From: Planctomycetaceae bacterium
Lineage (GTDB): Bacteria > Planctomycetota > Planctomycetia > Pirellulales > Pirellulaceae
Direction: 5' to 3'
Length of the DNA: 58,549 nucleotides
NCBI GenBank assembly: GCA_005778405.1
Contig: SXOA01000152.1
Location: 1-58,549, forward strand
Part shown: positions 23,685-31,882 of the stretch, one piece after another
Position numbering within the stretch: the first letter of the stretch is position 1
Layout: each line of letters starts with the position of its first letter
The notes under the pieces: generated by a model
The model's database searches: none
Seen by the model: only the letters and a program-made list of their open reading frames with translations
What the model was told of the DNA's origin: nothing
Made by a program: the position numbers and the translations under genes

Positions 23685-24563
23685 CTACAGACTCTTCACA
23701 TCCTTCGTCCTCGGATGCGGCAGCAGTTCGCCGCTGTGGAGCTGCTGATTCATGGCCCGCTCGCGCCAGAGGCCGGGGGCGTCGAAGTACTCCTTGTCAG
23801 AATTCATGTCGGTGATCAGGACGCCGGGGCGGTGGAGCTTGAGGCGGCCAGTGATGCGGCCGTCGGGGGCGACGGCGAAGCTGGGCCATTTGCTGGGGCG
23901 AGTGGTACTGTTGTTGGCGCTAACCCAGAAATGGTTTTCAGCCGCCCGGCATTGCATGGTGGCCGGCACGATGGTCCGCCAGATGTTGTATTTGGGGTCA
24001 GCCACCACGCTGGTCCGGGCGTTGTGGAACGACTGAAACAGGGCCTGCACCCCTAGCCGCTTCAGGCCGCGGAACAGCTCGGGGAAGCGATAGTCGTAAC
24101 AGATGCCGAGGCCGCAAGTGATGCCCTTGATCTGGAACGTGACGTGGCGGTCTCCCGGCGTGTAATGGCAAAGATCGAGCGTCGGGCTCTTGCCCCCTTT
24201 GCCGGTGCAGAACCGCTTGTCGTAGCGCTCCACTATTTCACCGCGGGTGTTGACGACATAGACACTGTTATGCGGCTTGGTCTTCGTATCGAGAAAGTGG
24301 GTCGAGCCGAGCAGCACCCAAAGTTTCCGCTTCTTTGCCGCCGCCAGGATTTCCTCCGTCGCGTCCCGAAGCTCGTCAAAGTCGAGCGCGGCGATGTTCG
24401 GGATGTCCACCCCCGCATAGCCGGAGAGGGCACACTCGGAAAAGTGGGCTACGTCCGCGCCGGCAGCAGCGGCCTCGTCAATCTGTGACAACACCCATTT
24501 GAGATTGTGCGCAATGCTCGGCTCGACCGAGAACTGGCAGGTGGCAACGCGTAAGCATTTCAT
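23685..24563 (-). CDS. Carbon-nitrogen hydrolase (nitrilase superfamily)
   Basis: A 292-residue CN-hydrolase with the full catalytic triad: Glu43 in HFSECALSGY, Lys116 in RYDKRF and Cys155 in CGLGICYDYRFPE. The fold and spacing fit aliphatic amidase/omega-amidase-type members that cleave C-N bonds in amides or N-carbamyl compounds; the substrate is not readable. No signal peptide, so cytoplasmic. The N-terminus KCLRVATCQFSVEP is the standard first strand of the family, which supports the ATG at 24563. It starts 27 nt after the stop of the upstream membrane-protein gene, suggesting cotranscription. Confidence 0.88.
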   Translation of the reverse strand: MKCLRVATCQFSVEPSIAHNLKWVLSQIDEAAAAGADVAHFSECALSGYAGVDIPNIAALDFDELRDATEEILAAAKKRKLWVLLGSTHFLDTKTKPHNSVYVVNTRGEIVERYDKRFCTGKGGKSPTLDLCHYTPGDRHVTFQIKGITCGLGICYDYRFPELFRGLKRLGVQALFQSFHNARTSVVADPKYNIWRTIVPATMQCRAAENHFWVSANNSTTRPSKWPSFAVAPDGRITGRLKLHRPGVLITDMNSDKEYFDAPGLWRERAMNQQLHSGELLPHPRTKDVKSL

Positions 24564-24590
24564 GGATTTTCTGAGGAGGCCCCGTTCACA

Positions 24591-24998
24591 TTATTGCGGT
24601 AGGAACGGCTTGGGAGCAGGAAAGGGGGGGTTGTTCGGAGGGGGCATGTTGCCGAATTGCTGGGCATACGGATTGGCGTCTCCCAGAGGCGCTCCCCGGT
24701 CGCAAAAGACGGCACAGACCAAGCCAGCGGTTACTACTAGATAAGCAAGCCTGAACAGCAGGCTGACTATCGGAAACCATTTGACTCTATCTTCCATGCG
24801 GCCAACGAATCCGAATACGAATGGCTGCGAGAGGGAAAGCAATCCAAAACCTATTAACGAAATGACGACAATGACTGCCGCTGTTGGGGCTTTCCTCATC
24901 CATACCAAAGCAAGGATGATTCCCACGGAGTAAGCGAGGATGGACGGAATGGTCGGCAGCAGGTTTCGAAGGATGTCGCCGAAGATGTCGGGCTGCAT
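24591..24998 (-). CDS. Small hypothetical membrane protein with Pro-rich tail
   Basis: 135 residues, family not recognised. Three predicted transmembrane segments: about residues 13-33 (PTIPSILAYSVGIILALVWM), 38-65 and 75-98. The C-terminal 30 residues are Pro/Asn-rich (GNMPPPNNPPFPAPKPF), probably exposed and flexible. The ATG at 24998 has AGGAGA 6 nt upstream, which decides against an in-frame extension to 25061. It is probably the first gene of the unit that continues with the nitrilase. Its promoter region is shared with the divergent lpxK gene (131 nt). Confidence 0.7.
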   Translation of the reverse strand: MQPDIFGDILRNLLPTIPSILAYSVGIILALVWMRKAPTAAVIVVISLIGFGLLSLSQPFVFGFVGRMEDRVKWFPIVSLLFRLAYLVVTAGLVCAVFCDRGAPLGDANPYAQQFGNMPPPNNPPFPAPKPFLPQ

Positions 24999-25129
24999 AG
25001 CGAATCTCCTGAGAGGTGACTGACGGCCTTTATCGTGGCGAATTGCCGGGGGGGAAATCAACCCCTCGTCCTGGTCCGTTCTCGCTCTTTTCTATTCGCC
25101 AACCAGGCCAAAGCTGCTACATTTCCGGC

Positions 25130-26212
25130 GTGTCCCTCCCCGCCCACTTCCGCGACATCCTTTCCGGCAGCCGCCGCGGCCTGGTGGCGCCGTGCGCCCG
25201 GCTGGTGCTGGCGGCCGCGGAGCCAGTCTATGGCTGGGCGGTACGGCGGAAGAACTTGCGGTTTGACAATGGCCATGCGGCTGCCGTGCGAGTCGACGCG
25301 CCGGTCATCAGCGTGGGGAATCTGACAGTCGGCGGCACGGGCAAAACACCCCTCGTCTGCTGGCTGGCGCGATGGCTGAGAGAACAAGATCAGCAGGTCA
25401 CACTCATCAGCCGCGGGTATGGGAGTCGCGGCGGCCCGAATGACGAGGCTCTGGAGCTGGCGGCCCAGTTGCCGGATGTTCCCCATTTGCAGAATGCCGA
25501 CCGCGTGGCTTCCGCGCGAGAAGCCTTTGGGAAAAATCCTCGCCAGGTGCTGCTGCTGGACGACGCCTTTCAGCACCGGCGGATTGCCCGGGATCTCGAC
25601 ATCGTGCTGCTCGACGCCCTGGAACCCTTCGGCTACGGGCACCTTCTGCCGCGAGGCCTGCTGCGCGAGCCGATGGAGAACTTGAAACGGGCCCAGGTGA
25701 TCGGCCTCTCGCGGTCCGATGCGGTGAGCCAGTCTCGCCGGGACGAAATTCGCCAGCAAGTGGAGCAACTCGCGCCGGCCGCGCTTTGGATCGAGCTCGC
25801 CCATCAGCCGCGAGGACTCATTGACTCTGCGGGAGCAAAGACGGATCGGAGCGCGATTCGCGGGCAAAGGGTCGCCGCGTTCTGCGGCATCGGCAACCCG
25901 GCAGGCTTTCGCCACACACTGGCCCAGTGCGACGTCCACCTTGCCGCGATGCGGGAATTTCCGGATCACTGCGATTATGCTCCCAAGCGGTTGCAGGAGC
26001 TGGAAGCCTGGCTGGCCACCGCCAATAAGCAAGGAGAAATCACTGTCGTCCTCTGCACTCGCAAAGACCTGGTGAAAATCTCACGTCAGCAGTTGGCCGG
26101 CGTGCCACTCCTGGCCGTGGATGTGGCGGTCGAGATTACGCGAGGGAAAAAGGAGCTGGAAGGAAAAGTGACTGAGTCCATTTCGCAATACGGATGGACG
26201 CCCCTAGAATGA
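25130..26212 (+). CDS. lpxK: Tetraacyldisaccharide 4'-kinase (lipid A)
   Basis: LpxK phosphorylates the 4' position of the lipid A disaccharide at the inner membrane. 360 residues. The ATP site is explicit: VISVGNLTVGGTGKTPLVCW with the P-loop GGTGKT at residues 68-73. LISRGYGSR, LLLDDAFQHRRIARDLDIVL and LLPRGLLREPMENLKRAQVI follow, all hallmarks of LpxK, as is the GIGNPAGFRHTL segment near residue 255. An N-terminal membrane-associated helix lies at about 20-35. The start is inferred to be the GTG at 25130, since the frame upstream (to 25016) encodes unrelated sequence and overlaps the divergent gene's leader; no strong ribosome site is visible. The gene is good evidence for an LPS outer membrane. 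Confidence 0.93.
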   Translation: MSLPAHFRDILSGSRRGLVAPCARLVLAAAEPVYGWAVRRKNLRFDNGHAAAVRVDAPVISVGNLTVGGTGKTPLVCWLARWLREQDQQVTLISRGYGSRGGPNDEALELAAQLPDVPHLQNADRVASAREAFGKNPRQVLLLDDAFQHRRIARDLDIVLLDALEPFGYGHLLPRGLLREPMENLKRAQVIGLSRSDAVSQSRRDEIRQQVEQLAPAALWIELAHQPRGLIDSAGAKTDRSAIRGQRVAAFCGIGNPAGFRHTLAQCDVHLAAMREFPDHCDYAPKRLQELEAWLATANKQGEITVVLCTRKDLVKISRQQLAGVPLLAVDVAVEITRGKKELEGKVTESISQYGWTPLE

Positions 26213-26253
26213 GCGTTGGTTGGTCGACAAAGTCCCTCGTCCTCGGAGTCTGC

Positions 26254-26565
26254 ATGCCCGGCTTTGCCACCTCGGTTGCCCACAAGCTCGGAACTACTGC
26301 CGCCACGGAGCGGCTGAAGACGTTTCTGGAAGATGTCCGCCGGGACTACGGGGACAAACTCTCCGATGCCCGCGGCGAGTGGCAAGGTAATACACTGCAC
26401 TTTGGCTTCACCGTCCTTGGAATGGCAATTCATGGAACGATGGAGGTGGGGGATACCGGCGTGGTCGTCAACGGCAAGCTTCCCCTGGCGGCAGCATTCT
26501 TTCGCGGTCAGATCGAACGGTCGATTCACGACGAGCTGGTGAAAGAGCTTTCCAAGCCGGCGTGA
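26254..26565 (+). CDS. Polyhydroxyalkanoate-system / granule-region family small protein
   Basis: 103 residues resembling the PHA_gran_rgn family (putative polyhydroxyalkanoic acid system proteins): TTAATERLKTFLEDVRRDYG near the N-terminus, then GEWQGNTLHFGFTVLGMAIHG, VVVNGKLPLAAAFFRGQIE and a final helix. The family is often found away from PHA synthase, and its role is not established. The ATG at 26254 is preferred because it begins the family consensus and has GGAG 5 nt upstream; ATGs at 26194 (overlapping lpxK) and 26209 would add unrelated residues. It is probably cotranscribed with lpxK. Confidence 0.72.
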   Translation: MPGFATSVAHKLGTTAATERLKTFLEDVRRDYGDKLSDARGEWQGNTLHFGFTVLGMAIHGTMEVGDTGVVVNGKLPLAAAFFRGQIERSIHDELVKELSKPA

Positions 26566-26580
26566 ACGGAGCCCAGGGTT

Positions 26581-26612
26581 CACGTCCACGCAAAGCGGTG
26601 GGCATGCCACCC
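26581..26612. repeat. Dispersed hairpin repeat, family A, copy 3
   Basis: CACGTCCACG-caaag-CGGTGGGCATGCCACCC, an imperfect relative of the copies at 3876 and 9395. It lies between two convergent genes and ends 3 nt before the stop of the HEAT-repeat gene. Confidence 0.7.
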
Positions 26613-26614
26613 AG

Positions 26615-27730
26615 CTAATTTCGCTTGTCGAGCACCCGCAGCGCTTCCTTTGCCGCATTCTTCAGCTTGCTGCGGTCGGTCTTGATGGCGGCGAGGTCGG
26701 AATCAACGATGGTTTGCAAAGCTGCCTTGAGAGCCGACAAATCGGCAGTCGGGTTTTTCTGAGCCAAAACCACCGTGGTCTGAATGCCATTGCGCAGGAC
26801 GATGACCCGCTTGTTTTCCTGGTCGCGCTTCCCCCGCTCATCCTTTGCGGCTGCGTCGTTATCCGGCTGCAACATTTCCTTGAGAATGGGAACACAGCGG
26901 ACATCGCCTGCGCGAGCTAGGCCGGTGGCGGCGTTGTAGCGGGCGTTGGGATAAGTCTCGACCTTCAGCATCGTCGCCAGCCGCTCCCTTTCTTCTTTAC
27001 CGGCCAGAACGCCGAGGGCATAGGCGGCAACGGCCCGGACTTCTCCTCCCGGGCGAAAAAAAGTCTCGCCGTCTGTTGCGACCGAGATCGATGTCTCCTC
27101 ATCCGATTGTCGCGAGGCAGCCATGACCGTCGGAAGCAAATCGGGTTCTTCGCGGAGCTTCTCGGGCCCCACATTTTTGGCAAGTGTGGCAATTCCCTCG
27201 AGGGCGCTCAATTGCACGTCCGCCCCATTCGGACCGGGCTCCTGGATGCACCGGAGCAGGACCGGCACGCCCTCGGGCGTGTGGAACGAGCCGATGGCCC
27301 GGCAGAGAAACATGCGCCGCTTGAGCTGGGTTTCCTCGAGTCGTTTCTTTCTTTTCGGATCGTCTTCGTCGACCCTGAAATTCAGGTCTCTCTCCAGCAG
27401 CTTGACCAGCTCACCACAAACCTTGGGGTCGCGGCGGAGTTCGTCGTACTTGGGATCCGGGCTGCGGAGCAGTTCGGCCAGTTCGTACGCCCGCTGCCAA
27501 CTGCTTTCGTCGAACCTGCTGAGCTGCTGGACAATCGCTTGCGGGTTGTCCCGTCCCATCTGGGCCAGCCAGGAAAACATCAGCCACAGCAGCACCACCA
27601 TCGTCACAATGACGAGCGGGATCAAAAAGAGCTGCAAGATGAAACTGCCGGTGGGAGCTTCCACCGGCGGCAGCGAGCGGCTGGGTAAGTCGTCCGTAGA
27701 TTTGGAATCGAGTGGTTCGGCAACGGACAT
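26615..27730 (-). CDS. Membrane-anchored HEAT-repeat protein
   Basis: 371 residues. One transmembrane helix at about 29-55 (FILQLFLIPLVIVTMVVLLW) follows a short polar N-terminus, so the body lies on one side of the membrane. The rest is helical with HEAT-like repeats of 30-40 residues (for example RRMFLCRAIGSFHTPEGVPV, VQLSALEGIATLAKNVG, VRAVAAYALGVLAGKEERER, ARYNAATGLARAGDVRCVPI). HEAT arrays are protein-binding scaffolds; the partner is unknown. The ATG at 27730 is preferred to a start at 27751. The gene lies 106 nt downstream of the octahaem cytochrome gene, which also carries HEAT repeats, on the same strand; a long hairpin (family C) separates them. A functional link is possible but unproven. 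Confidence 0.75.
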   Translation of the reverse strand: MSVAEPLDSKSTDDLPSRSLPPVEAPTGSFILQLFLIPLVIVTMVVLLWLMFSWLAQMGRDNPQAIVQQLSRFDESSWQRAYELAELLRSPDPKYDELRRDPKVCGELVKLLERDLNFRVDEDDPKRKKRLEETQLKRRMFLCRAIGSFHTPEGVPVLLRCIQEPGPNGADVQLSALEGIATLAKNVGPEKLREEPDLLPTVMAASRQSDEETSISVATDGETFFRPGGEVRAVAAYALGVLAGKEERERLATMLKVETYPNARYNAATGLARAGDVRCVPILKEMLQPDNDAAAKDERGKRDQENKRVIVLRNGIQTTVVLAQKNPTADLSALKAALQTIVDSDLAAIKTDRSKLKNAAKEALRVLDKRN

Positions 27731-27765
27731 GAGAGGCGTTCCAGGGGTCAAAAACTCAGTTTAAG

Positions 27766-27841
27766 CGAGCTTAGCCGCCGCGTCCACGCGGTGGTTTGAG
27801 GTGGTCCGCGCGTTATCCCCGCGTGGACGCGGGCGCTTAGT
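27766..27841. repeat. Long hairpin repeat, family C, copy 2
   Basis: Core arms CGCGTCCACGCGG (27780-27792) and CCGCGTGGACGCG (27819-27831), extended outward by CTTAGC-like and GCTTAG ends, with a longer loop than the other copies. The terminal CTTAG supplies the TAA stop of the octahaem cytochrome gene (27837-27839, read on the minus strand). Confidence 0.75.
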
Positions 27842-30233
27842 TTTTGAGAAGCTGTTTCCGCAGCGTTTCGTATCGCGGATGCTTGGGCCGGAGCTTCAGC
27901 AGCCGTTCCACTAGCGGCAGTGCTTCGTCGGGCCGGCCCGTATCGCTGTAGTAAATGGCCAGATACTCCAGCATCCCCGGATTTCGCGGTTCGAGCAGCG
28001 TGGCTCGGAGCAAGGCCGATTCTGCTTCTTTGTGCCAGCCGTGCAAATGCCGGAGCAGCCCGACGCGGCGCTGCAGCTCGGCGATTTCTGGCAGCCGGCG
28101 GACATCGCGCTCCAGCAAATCCAGCTCTTCCCGCCGCAGCCGAGCCGCTTCTTCGGGTTGCTTCAACTCATCGAGAAGGACCGCGAGATTGCTGCGCGCC
28201 CCGCTGATGGTCGGCTCCAGTTCAATGGCCAGTTCATACTCCTCGCCGGCTCGGTCGAGCCGTCCTTGCCGCTCGGCCAGGGAACCTCTCATCAGGTGCA
28301 GCCCCGCCCGGTCGTCGCTGATGGTTTCCGCTTCGATTTCCAGCAGAATCGTTCGCAGCTCGTGAAAGTCCTTCGACTGGAGCTGGTTACTGGGAAAGAG
28401 CGAGAGCGCCTGGGCGGCTCGATACCGCACGACACGCACAGGATCCCCCAGCAGCGGAATGAGCAGCCGCTGCACTTCGTCCTCGGGCGCATTCTGCAGA
28501 CTGTCGATTGCCGCGGCTCGCACTTCGGGATTCTTGTCCTGAAGGGCTTCCTGAAGCGCGCGAATCGTGGTGACAGAATAGCCCGGCTGCGGGTCAACGT
28601 AGGCCGCCAGCTCCATGGCCGCCGTCGCGCGGGCGATGGCCGGCTCTTGGCGATTGGCAAGGAGTTTGACAAGCCTCTTCTCCGCGTCGGGGCGCATGGT
28701 TCGCGCGGCCAGCAGCGTCTGGGCAAAGTGGGGCTCTTTCTTGCGCTTCGCGCCGTACCACTTTTCGGCGGCGGCATCGGCCCAGCGGTTGAGGCGATCG
28801 AGCTCGGCTGCGACGACGGTCTTGTTTTCCTTGGCTTCCCGCAACCAATCGGCGTATTCCGCGGGCCGATTGGGGGACGGTGATTTCGGCTTCTGCTCGG
28901 TGGGCAGTTTGCTGTCGGCGATGTGGCAAGCCACGCAGGCGTTGGGGGTGCCCAGCTGGATGCTGAGGTCGGGGCGCGGAATCCGCAGGCTGTGGTCCCG
29001 CCGCGGGTCGACGTCCATGTAGGTTGTCGCCGGCATGTGGCATTCCACGCACAGTGCCCCCTTCGAGCCAACCTTGTGGTTGTGATGCGAAGGGCTGTCG
29101 TACTTCCCCGCAGGATGGGCGAGGTGGCAACTCGTGCAAAGCTGGTTCCCTTCGTGTTTGAGCTGGAGCGAGTGTGGGTTGTGGCAGTCGCTGCACCGTA
29201 CGTTCTTGTGAAACATCTTGCTCTGCGTGAACGAGCCGTACTCGTAATCCTCTCCCAGAATCTGGCCGTCCGGATGGTAAACCTGATCCCGCAGCAGCTC
29301 CGTGGCATAAAAGTCATGCAGCCGCTCCCCAGCAACATGGCCGCCGTGAATTGGGCTGCGGACGCTGTGGCAGGGAGCGCAGGCTTCGATCTCCGCCAGA
29401 TTGCTCTCCCCCTTGAGCTTCGCCAGAGCATAGCCCCGCTGGCGGTCCCAATACAGCGACGGGCTCTTCGCCAGTTGCACATGCAGACTGCCGGGGCCGT
29501 GACAGGCTTCGCAACTGACGTCGATTTCTGAAAACGTGGTGTGGTACTGACGGTTGGCGACTTCGAAGTTGTTTTGCAAGTTCGTGCTATGGCAGACCGC
29601 GCACGAAGCGTTCCACCGCTGCGTCACGCCGGTCCAATGCAACTCGTCATCAGGCTCCAACTTTTCCTGCACGTCGGGCGGGTTCTGATAGTACCACTTC
29701 TTCCGCTTCGTATCCCATGTTTCCCGCAGCACTTGCACGCGGCTGATTTCGCTCTCGGGCATGTCGGCCGGGCGATCGAATTCGACCATGTACTGCTGTA
29801 AGGGTGTGACGCCGAAGACGTATTTCACCTCGAAATCAGCCAACTTGCCGTCCGGGCCGTCGGTGCGGACGAAGTACTTGCCATCCTTTTGAAACATGCG
29901 GCTGCTGACGCCATGATGCGGCAATTCTTGATTGTCGAAGCTTGCCAGCACCGTCTCGCTCGTCGCCAGGTCCATCGCCAGGTCGTGGTGCGAGCCGGTC
30001 CAAGACTTGGCCTGCGCCTGATGGCACTCGATGCACGACTGCCGACCAACGTAAGTCGCGGTCGCCTCCTCTGGCAGCCCGAACCAATAATCAGCGGCGA
30101 TTCCGGCGGCAAGAGCCAGCAAAACGACTCCGCCGAGAGCGAACAACCCCACGCGGCTCAGCAGCGCCTGTCCCAGCGCGCTGATAACGGCTGTCTCGCG
30201 GCGATTTGAGTGGAGTCGATGGCGCTTGTTCAT
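27837..30233 (-). CDS. Octahaem c-type cytochrome with HEAT and TPR repeats
   Basis: 798 residues. An N-terminal transmembrane helix (about 27-48, SRVGLFALGGVVLLALAAGI) anchors the protein with its body outside the cytoplasm. Eight CXXCH haem c motifs follow within residues 67-436: CIECH, CAVCH, CEACH, CAPCH, CSDCH, CTSCH, CVECH, CVACH. After them come HEAT-like repeats (about 505-640) and then TPR-like repeats to the end (EEYELAIELEPTISGARSNL, ESALLRATLLEPRNPGMLEY). Cytochromes with this layout are known from planctomycetes and related bacteria without an assigned reaction; a role in electron transfer or in handling small redox substrates is plausible. The ATG at 30233 fits the topology; the open frame continues upstream without homology. 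It is divergent from the NUDIX gene (126 nt). Confidence 0.85.
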   Translation of the reverse strand: MNKRHRLHSNRRETAVISALGQALLSRVGLFALGGVVLLALAAGIAADYWFGLPEEATATYVGRQSCIECHQAQAKSWTGSHHDLAMDLATSETVLASFDNQELPHHGVSSRMFQKDGKYFVRTDGPDGKLADFEVKYVFGVTPLQQYMVEFDRPADMPESEISRVQVLRETWDTKRKKWYYQNPPDVQEKLEPDDELHWTGVTQRWNASCAVCHSTNLQNNFEVANRQYHTTFSEIDVSCEACHGPGSLHVQLAKSPSLYWDRQRGYALAKLKGESNLAEIEACAPCHSVRSPIHGGHVAGERLHDFYATELLRDQVYHPDGQILGEDYEYGSFTQSKMFHKNVRCSDCHNPHSLQLKHEGNQLCTSCHLAHPAGKYDSPSHHNHKVGSKGALCVECHMPATTYMDVDPRRDHSLRIPRPDLSIQLGTPNACVACHIADSKLPTEQKPKSPSPNRPAEYADWLREAKENKTVVAAELDRLNRWADAAAEKWYGAKRKKEPHFAQTLLAARTMRPDAEKRLVKLLANRQEPAIARATAAMELAAYVDPQPGYSVTTIRALQEALQDKNPEVRAAAIDSLQNAPEDEVQRLLIPLLGDPVRVVRYRAAQALSLFPSNQLQSKDFHELRTILLEIEAETISDDRAGLHLMRGSLAERQGRLDRAGEEYELAIELEPTISGARSNLAVLLDELKQPEEAARLRREELDLLERDVRRLPEIAELQRRVGLLRHLHGWHKEAESALLRATLLEPRNPGMLEYLAIYYSDTGRPDEALPLVERLLKLRPKHPRYETLRKQLLKN

Positions 30234-30359
30234 GCGTGGCGGATGGCTCGAATGGAAAACACCACCGTACCCCGCAAATCGGCTTGCCGCTATACTGTGG
30301 GTGGGAGCGAGGGACCGCTCGGTTACCTCGATTTCAATTCTCTTTCGCCAGGATTCGCC

Positions 30360-30977
30360 ATGACTGCTTCTTCGGTGGCCGTGGAACATGTGCTTGTCGT
30401 TCCCACCAGCCTGTTTCACAAACTGGGGCATTTTCAGGGCTTCTCCAGCGACACCAAAAAATACCTCACCGAGTTGCTCAAGCCAGAGCATGCAAGCTAT
30501 TTGCCGCGGGGGAGAATGGAGATTGATCCCAGCTACAAGCAGCTCATTCCCTACGTTCTGTTCCGGTACCGCGATTCCGCCGGCCGCGTCTGCGTCTTCC
30601 AATACACGCGCGGCAAGGGGCAGGGAGAAAGCCGGTTGCACGCCATGCGCAGCATCGGTATCGGCGGACACATTTCGTCGGAAGACCGGGCCTGCAAGAG
30701 CCCGTATGAGGAAGGAATGCGGCGGGAACTGGCGGAAGAAGTGCAGATTGATACTCCGTATCGCAGCGGCCTGGTCGGGCTCATCAACGACGATCAGACC
30801 GCGGTCGGCAAAGTCCACCTCGGCATCGTCCACATTTTCGACGTCGAAAAACCGCTCGTGAAGCCCCGCGAGCCCGATATCATCGAAGCCGGCTTTCAAC
30901 CCGTGGAGAAGCTCAATCTCGACCTGGCGCAGTTTGAGACCTGGTCGCAGATTTGCCTGAAGGCGTTGTTTCTATAG
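30360..30977 (+). CDS. NUDIX-domain protein
   Basis: A 205-residue protein that belongs to, or is close to, the NUDIX hydrolase family. A predicted NTP-phosphohydrolase region includes IGIGGHISSEDRACKSPYEE and then EGMRRELAEEVQ, which matches the RE-x-x-EE core of the NUDIX box. The glycine end is less canonical, so the enzymatic activity is uncertain. The N-terminal 70 residues (HVLVVPTSLFHKLGHFQGFS) are typical of a planctomycete/phage-like subgroup annotated as phosphoesterase. The ATG at 30360 has AGGA 6 nt upstream and starts a continuous fold; the upstream open frame overlaps the divergent cytochrome gene. Its stop codon overlaps the left end of a two-hairpin repeat. Confidence 0.78.
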   Translation: MTASSVAVEHVLVVPTSLFHKLGHFQGFSSDTKKYLTELLKPEHASYLPRGRMEIDPSYKQLIPYVLFRYRDSAGRVCVFQYTRGKGQGESRLHAMRSIGIGGHISSEDRACKSPYEEGMRRELAEEVQIDTPYRSGLVGLINDDQTAVGKVHLGIVHIFDVEKPLVKPREPDIIEAGFQPVEKLNLDLAQFETWSQICLKALFL

Positions 30978-31031
30978 TAGCCAGCACACGCCGTGTACTG
31001 GAATGTCCGCTCACGGAGTGAGCGGACTACT
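30976..31031. repeat. Two-hairpin GTAG/CTAC element, copy 2
   Basis: AGTAG (30976-30980) at the left and CTACT (31027-31031) at the right enclose two hairpins: CCAGCACAC (30981-30989) / GTGTACTGG (30993-31001) with one mismatch, and GTCCGCTCAC (31005-31014) / GTGAGCGGAC (31018-31027), perfect. It sits between convergent genes, and its two ends contain or overlap both stop codons. Confidence 0.85.
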
Positions 31032-31806
31032 TTCTTCGCAGGATCAGCACCACATCCTGCGTGGCAGCATCCATGATCGCCGGCTCGTCGAGCGAATAGC
31101 GGAAGTCGAAGACTTCGATCAGCTCCAGTTCGGGAACTTCGGCCAATAGCCGGCGGAGTTGCGGGAGAGTGTAGGTGCGAAAGCGAAGCTCGTCCACGAT
31201 TTGGAATTGGTCGGTCGGGGAATAGACGTCCATCGTCATCCGGCAGCGTTCCATCCGCCCCGGCCGGTCAGCTTCAAACGTTTGCAGGTGAGTGTTAATA
31301 CAGAGATGGCCGCGGCGGGCCGACCACGATTCTTCCGTGAGCGGCTCCCCTTCCGTCGGCGTGAGATGGAGGCCGAGCACGTAGATTCCTCCTTTTCGCA
31401 AAGCTGCCGCCATGCAACGCAGGTGGGCGCGTGCGGTCGCTTCCGTAGGCAGATGCCGAAAGCTGTTGATGGTATTGAAGGCGCCGTCCACCGGTTTAGT
31501 AAGCGTGAACTTCGCCATATCGCCGATGAATGCCGTCTGCGGTAAGTCATGTTTGGCCAGCCGCCGGTTGCAGTAGTCGACAGCGCGAGGATTGAGGTCG
31601 AGCCCCGAGACGCTGTATCCGGCCTTGGCCAGGCGATACACGAGCCGCCCGGTGCCGCAGGCAGGCTCGAAGAGCCGCTTGGTCTTGCCCGGGACAAACT
31701 CTTGAAACGCCGCGCGGAAGAAGTCGAACTCCGCCTTCCAGTCCGAGCCGAAAACGAGGTCGTAATAGCGGGGATAGTCGTAGAGGTTAGCGACAGTTAC
31801 TGGCAT
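31027..31806 (-). CDS. Class I SAM-dependent methyltransferase
   Basis: 259 residues with the Rossmann-fold methyltransferase signature: motif I RLFEPACGTGRLVYRLAKAG (about residues 44-63), an acidic residue after the second strand (VSGLDLNPRAVDYC), then FIGDMAKFTL and GAFNTINSFRHLP. The N-terminus MPVTVANLYDYPRYYDLVFG is typical of a broad methyltransferase group; the substrate cannot be deduced. Cytoplasmic. The ATG at 31806 is preferred to a GTG at 31827, which lies inside a hairpin repeat. The gene is flanked on both sides by two-hairpin repeats and its stop codon is within one of them. It lies downstream of the aspartate kinase gene on the same strand, 73 nt away. Confidence 0.85.
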   Translation of the reverse strand: MPVTVANLYDYPRYYDLVFGSDWKAEFDFFRAAFQEFVPGKTKRLFEPACGTGRLVYRLAKAGYSVSGLDLNPRAVDYCNRRLAKHDLPQTAFIGDMAKFTLTKPVDGAFNTINSFRHLPTEATARAHLRCMAAALRKGGIYVLGLHLTPTEGEPLTEESWSARRGHLCINTHLQTFEADRPGRMERCRMTMDVYSPTDQFQIVDELRFRTYTLPQLRRLLAEVPELELIEVFDFRYSLDEPAIMDAATQDVVLILRRK

Positions 31807-31815
31807 TGGCTCTTT

Positions 31816-31882
31816 CGTAGCCTGCACACTCCGTGTGCAGGCAGCTTGAAGAATGTCCGCTCACGGAGTGAGCGGACTACTA
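31816..31882. repeat. Two-hairpin GTAG/CTAC element, copy 3
   Basis: Starts CGTAG and ends CTAC. It contains the perfect hairpin GCCTGCACAC (31820-31829) / GTGTGCAGGC (31833-31842) and then the same GTCCGCTCAC (31855-31864) / GTGAGCGGAC (31868-31877) hairpin as copies 1 and 2. The end abuts and supplies the TAG stop of the aspartate kinase gene. Confidence 0.88.
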
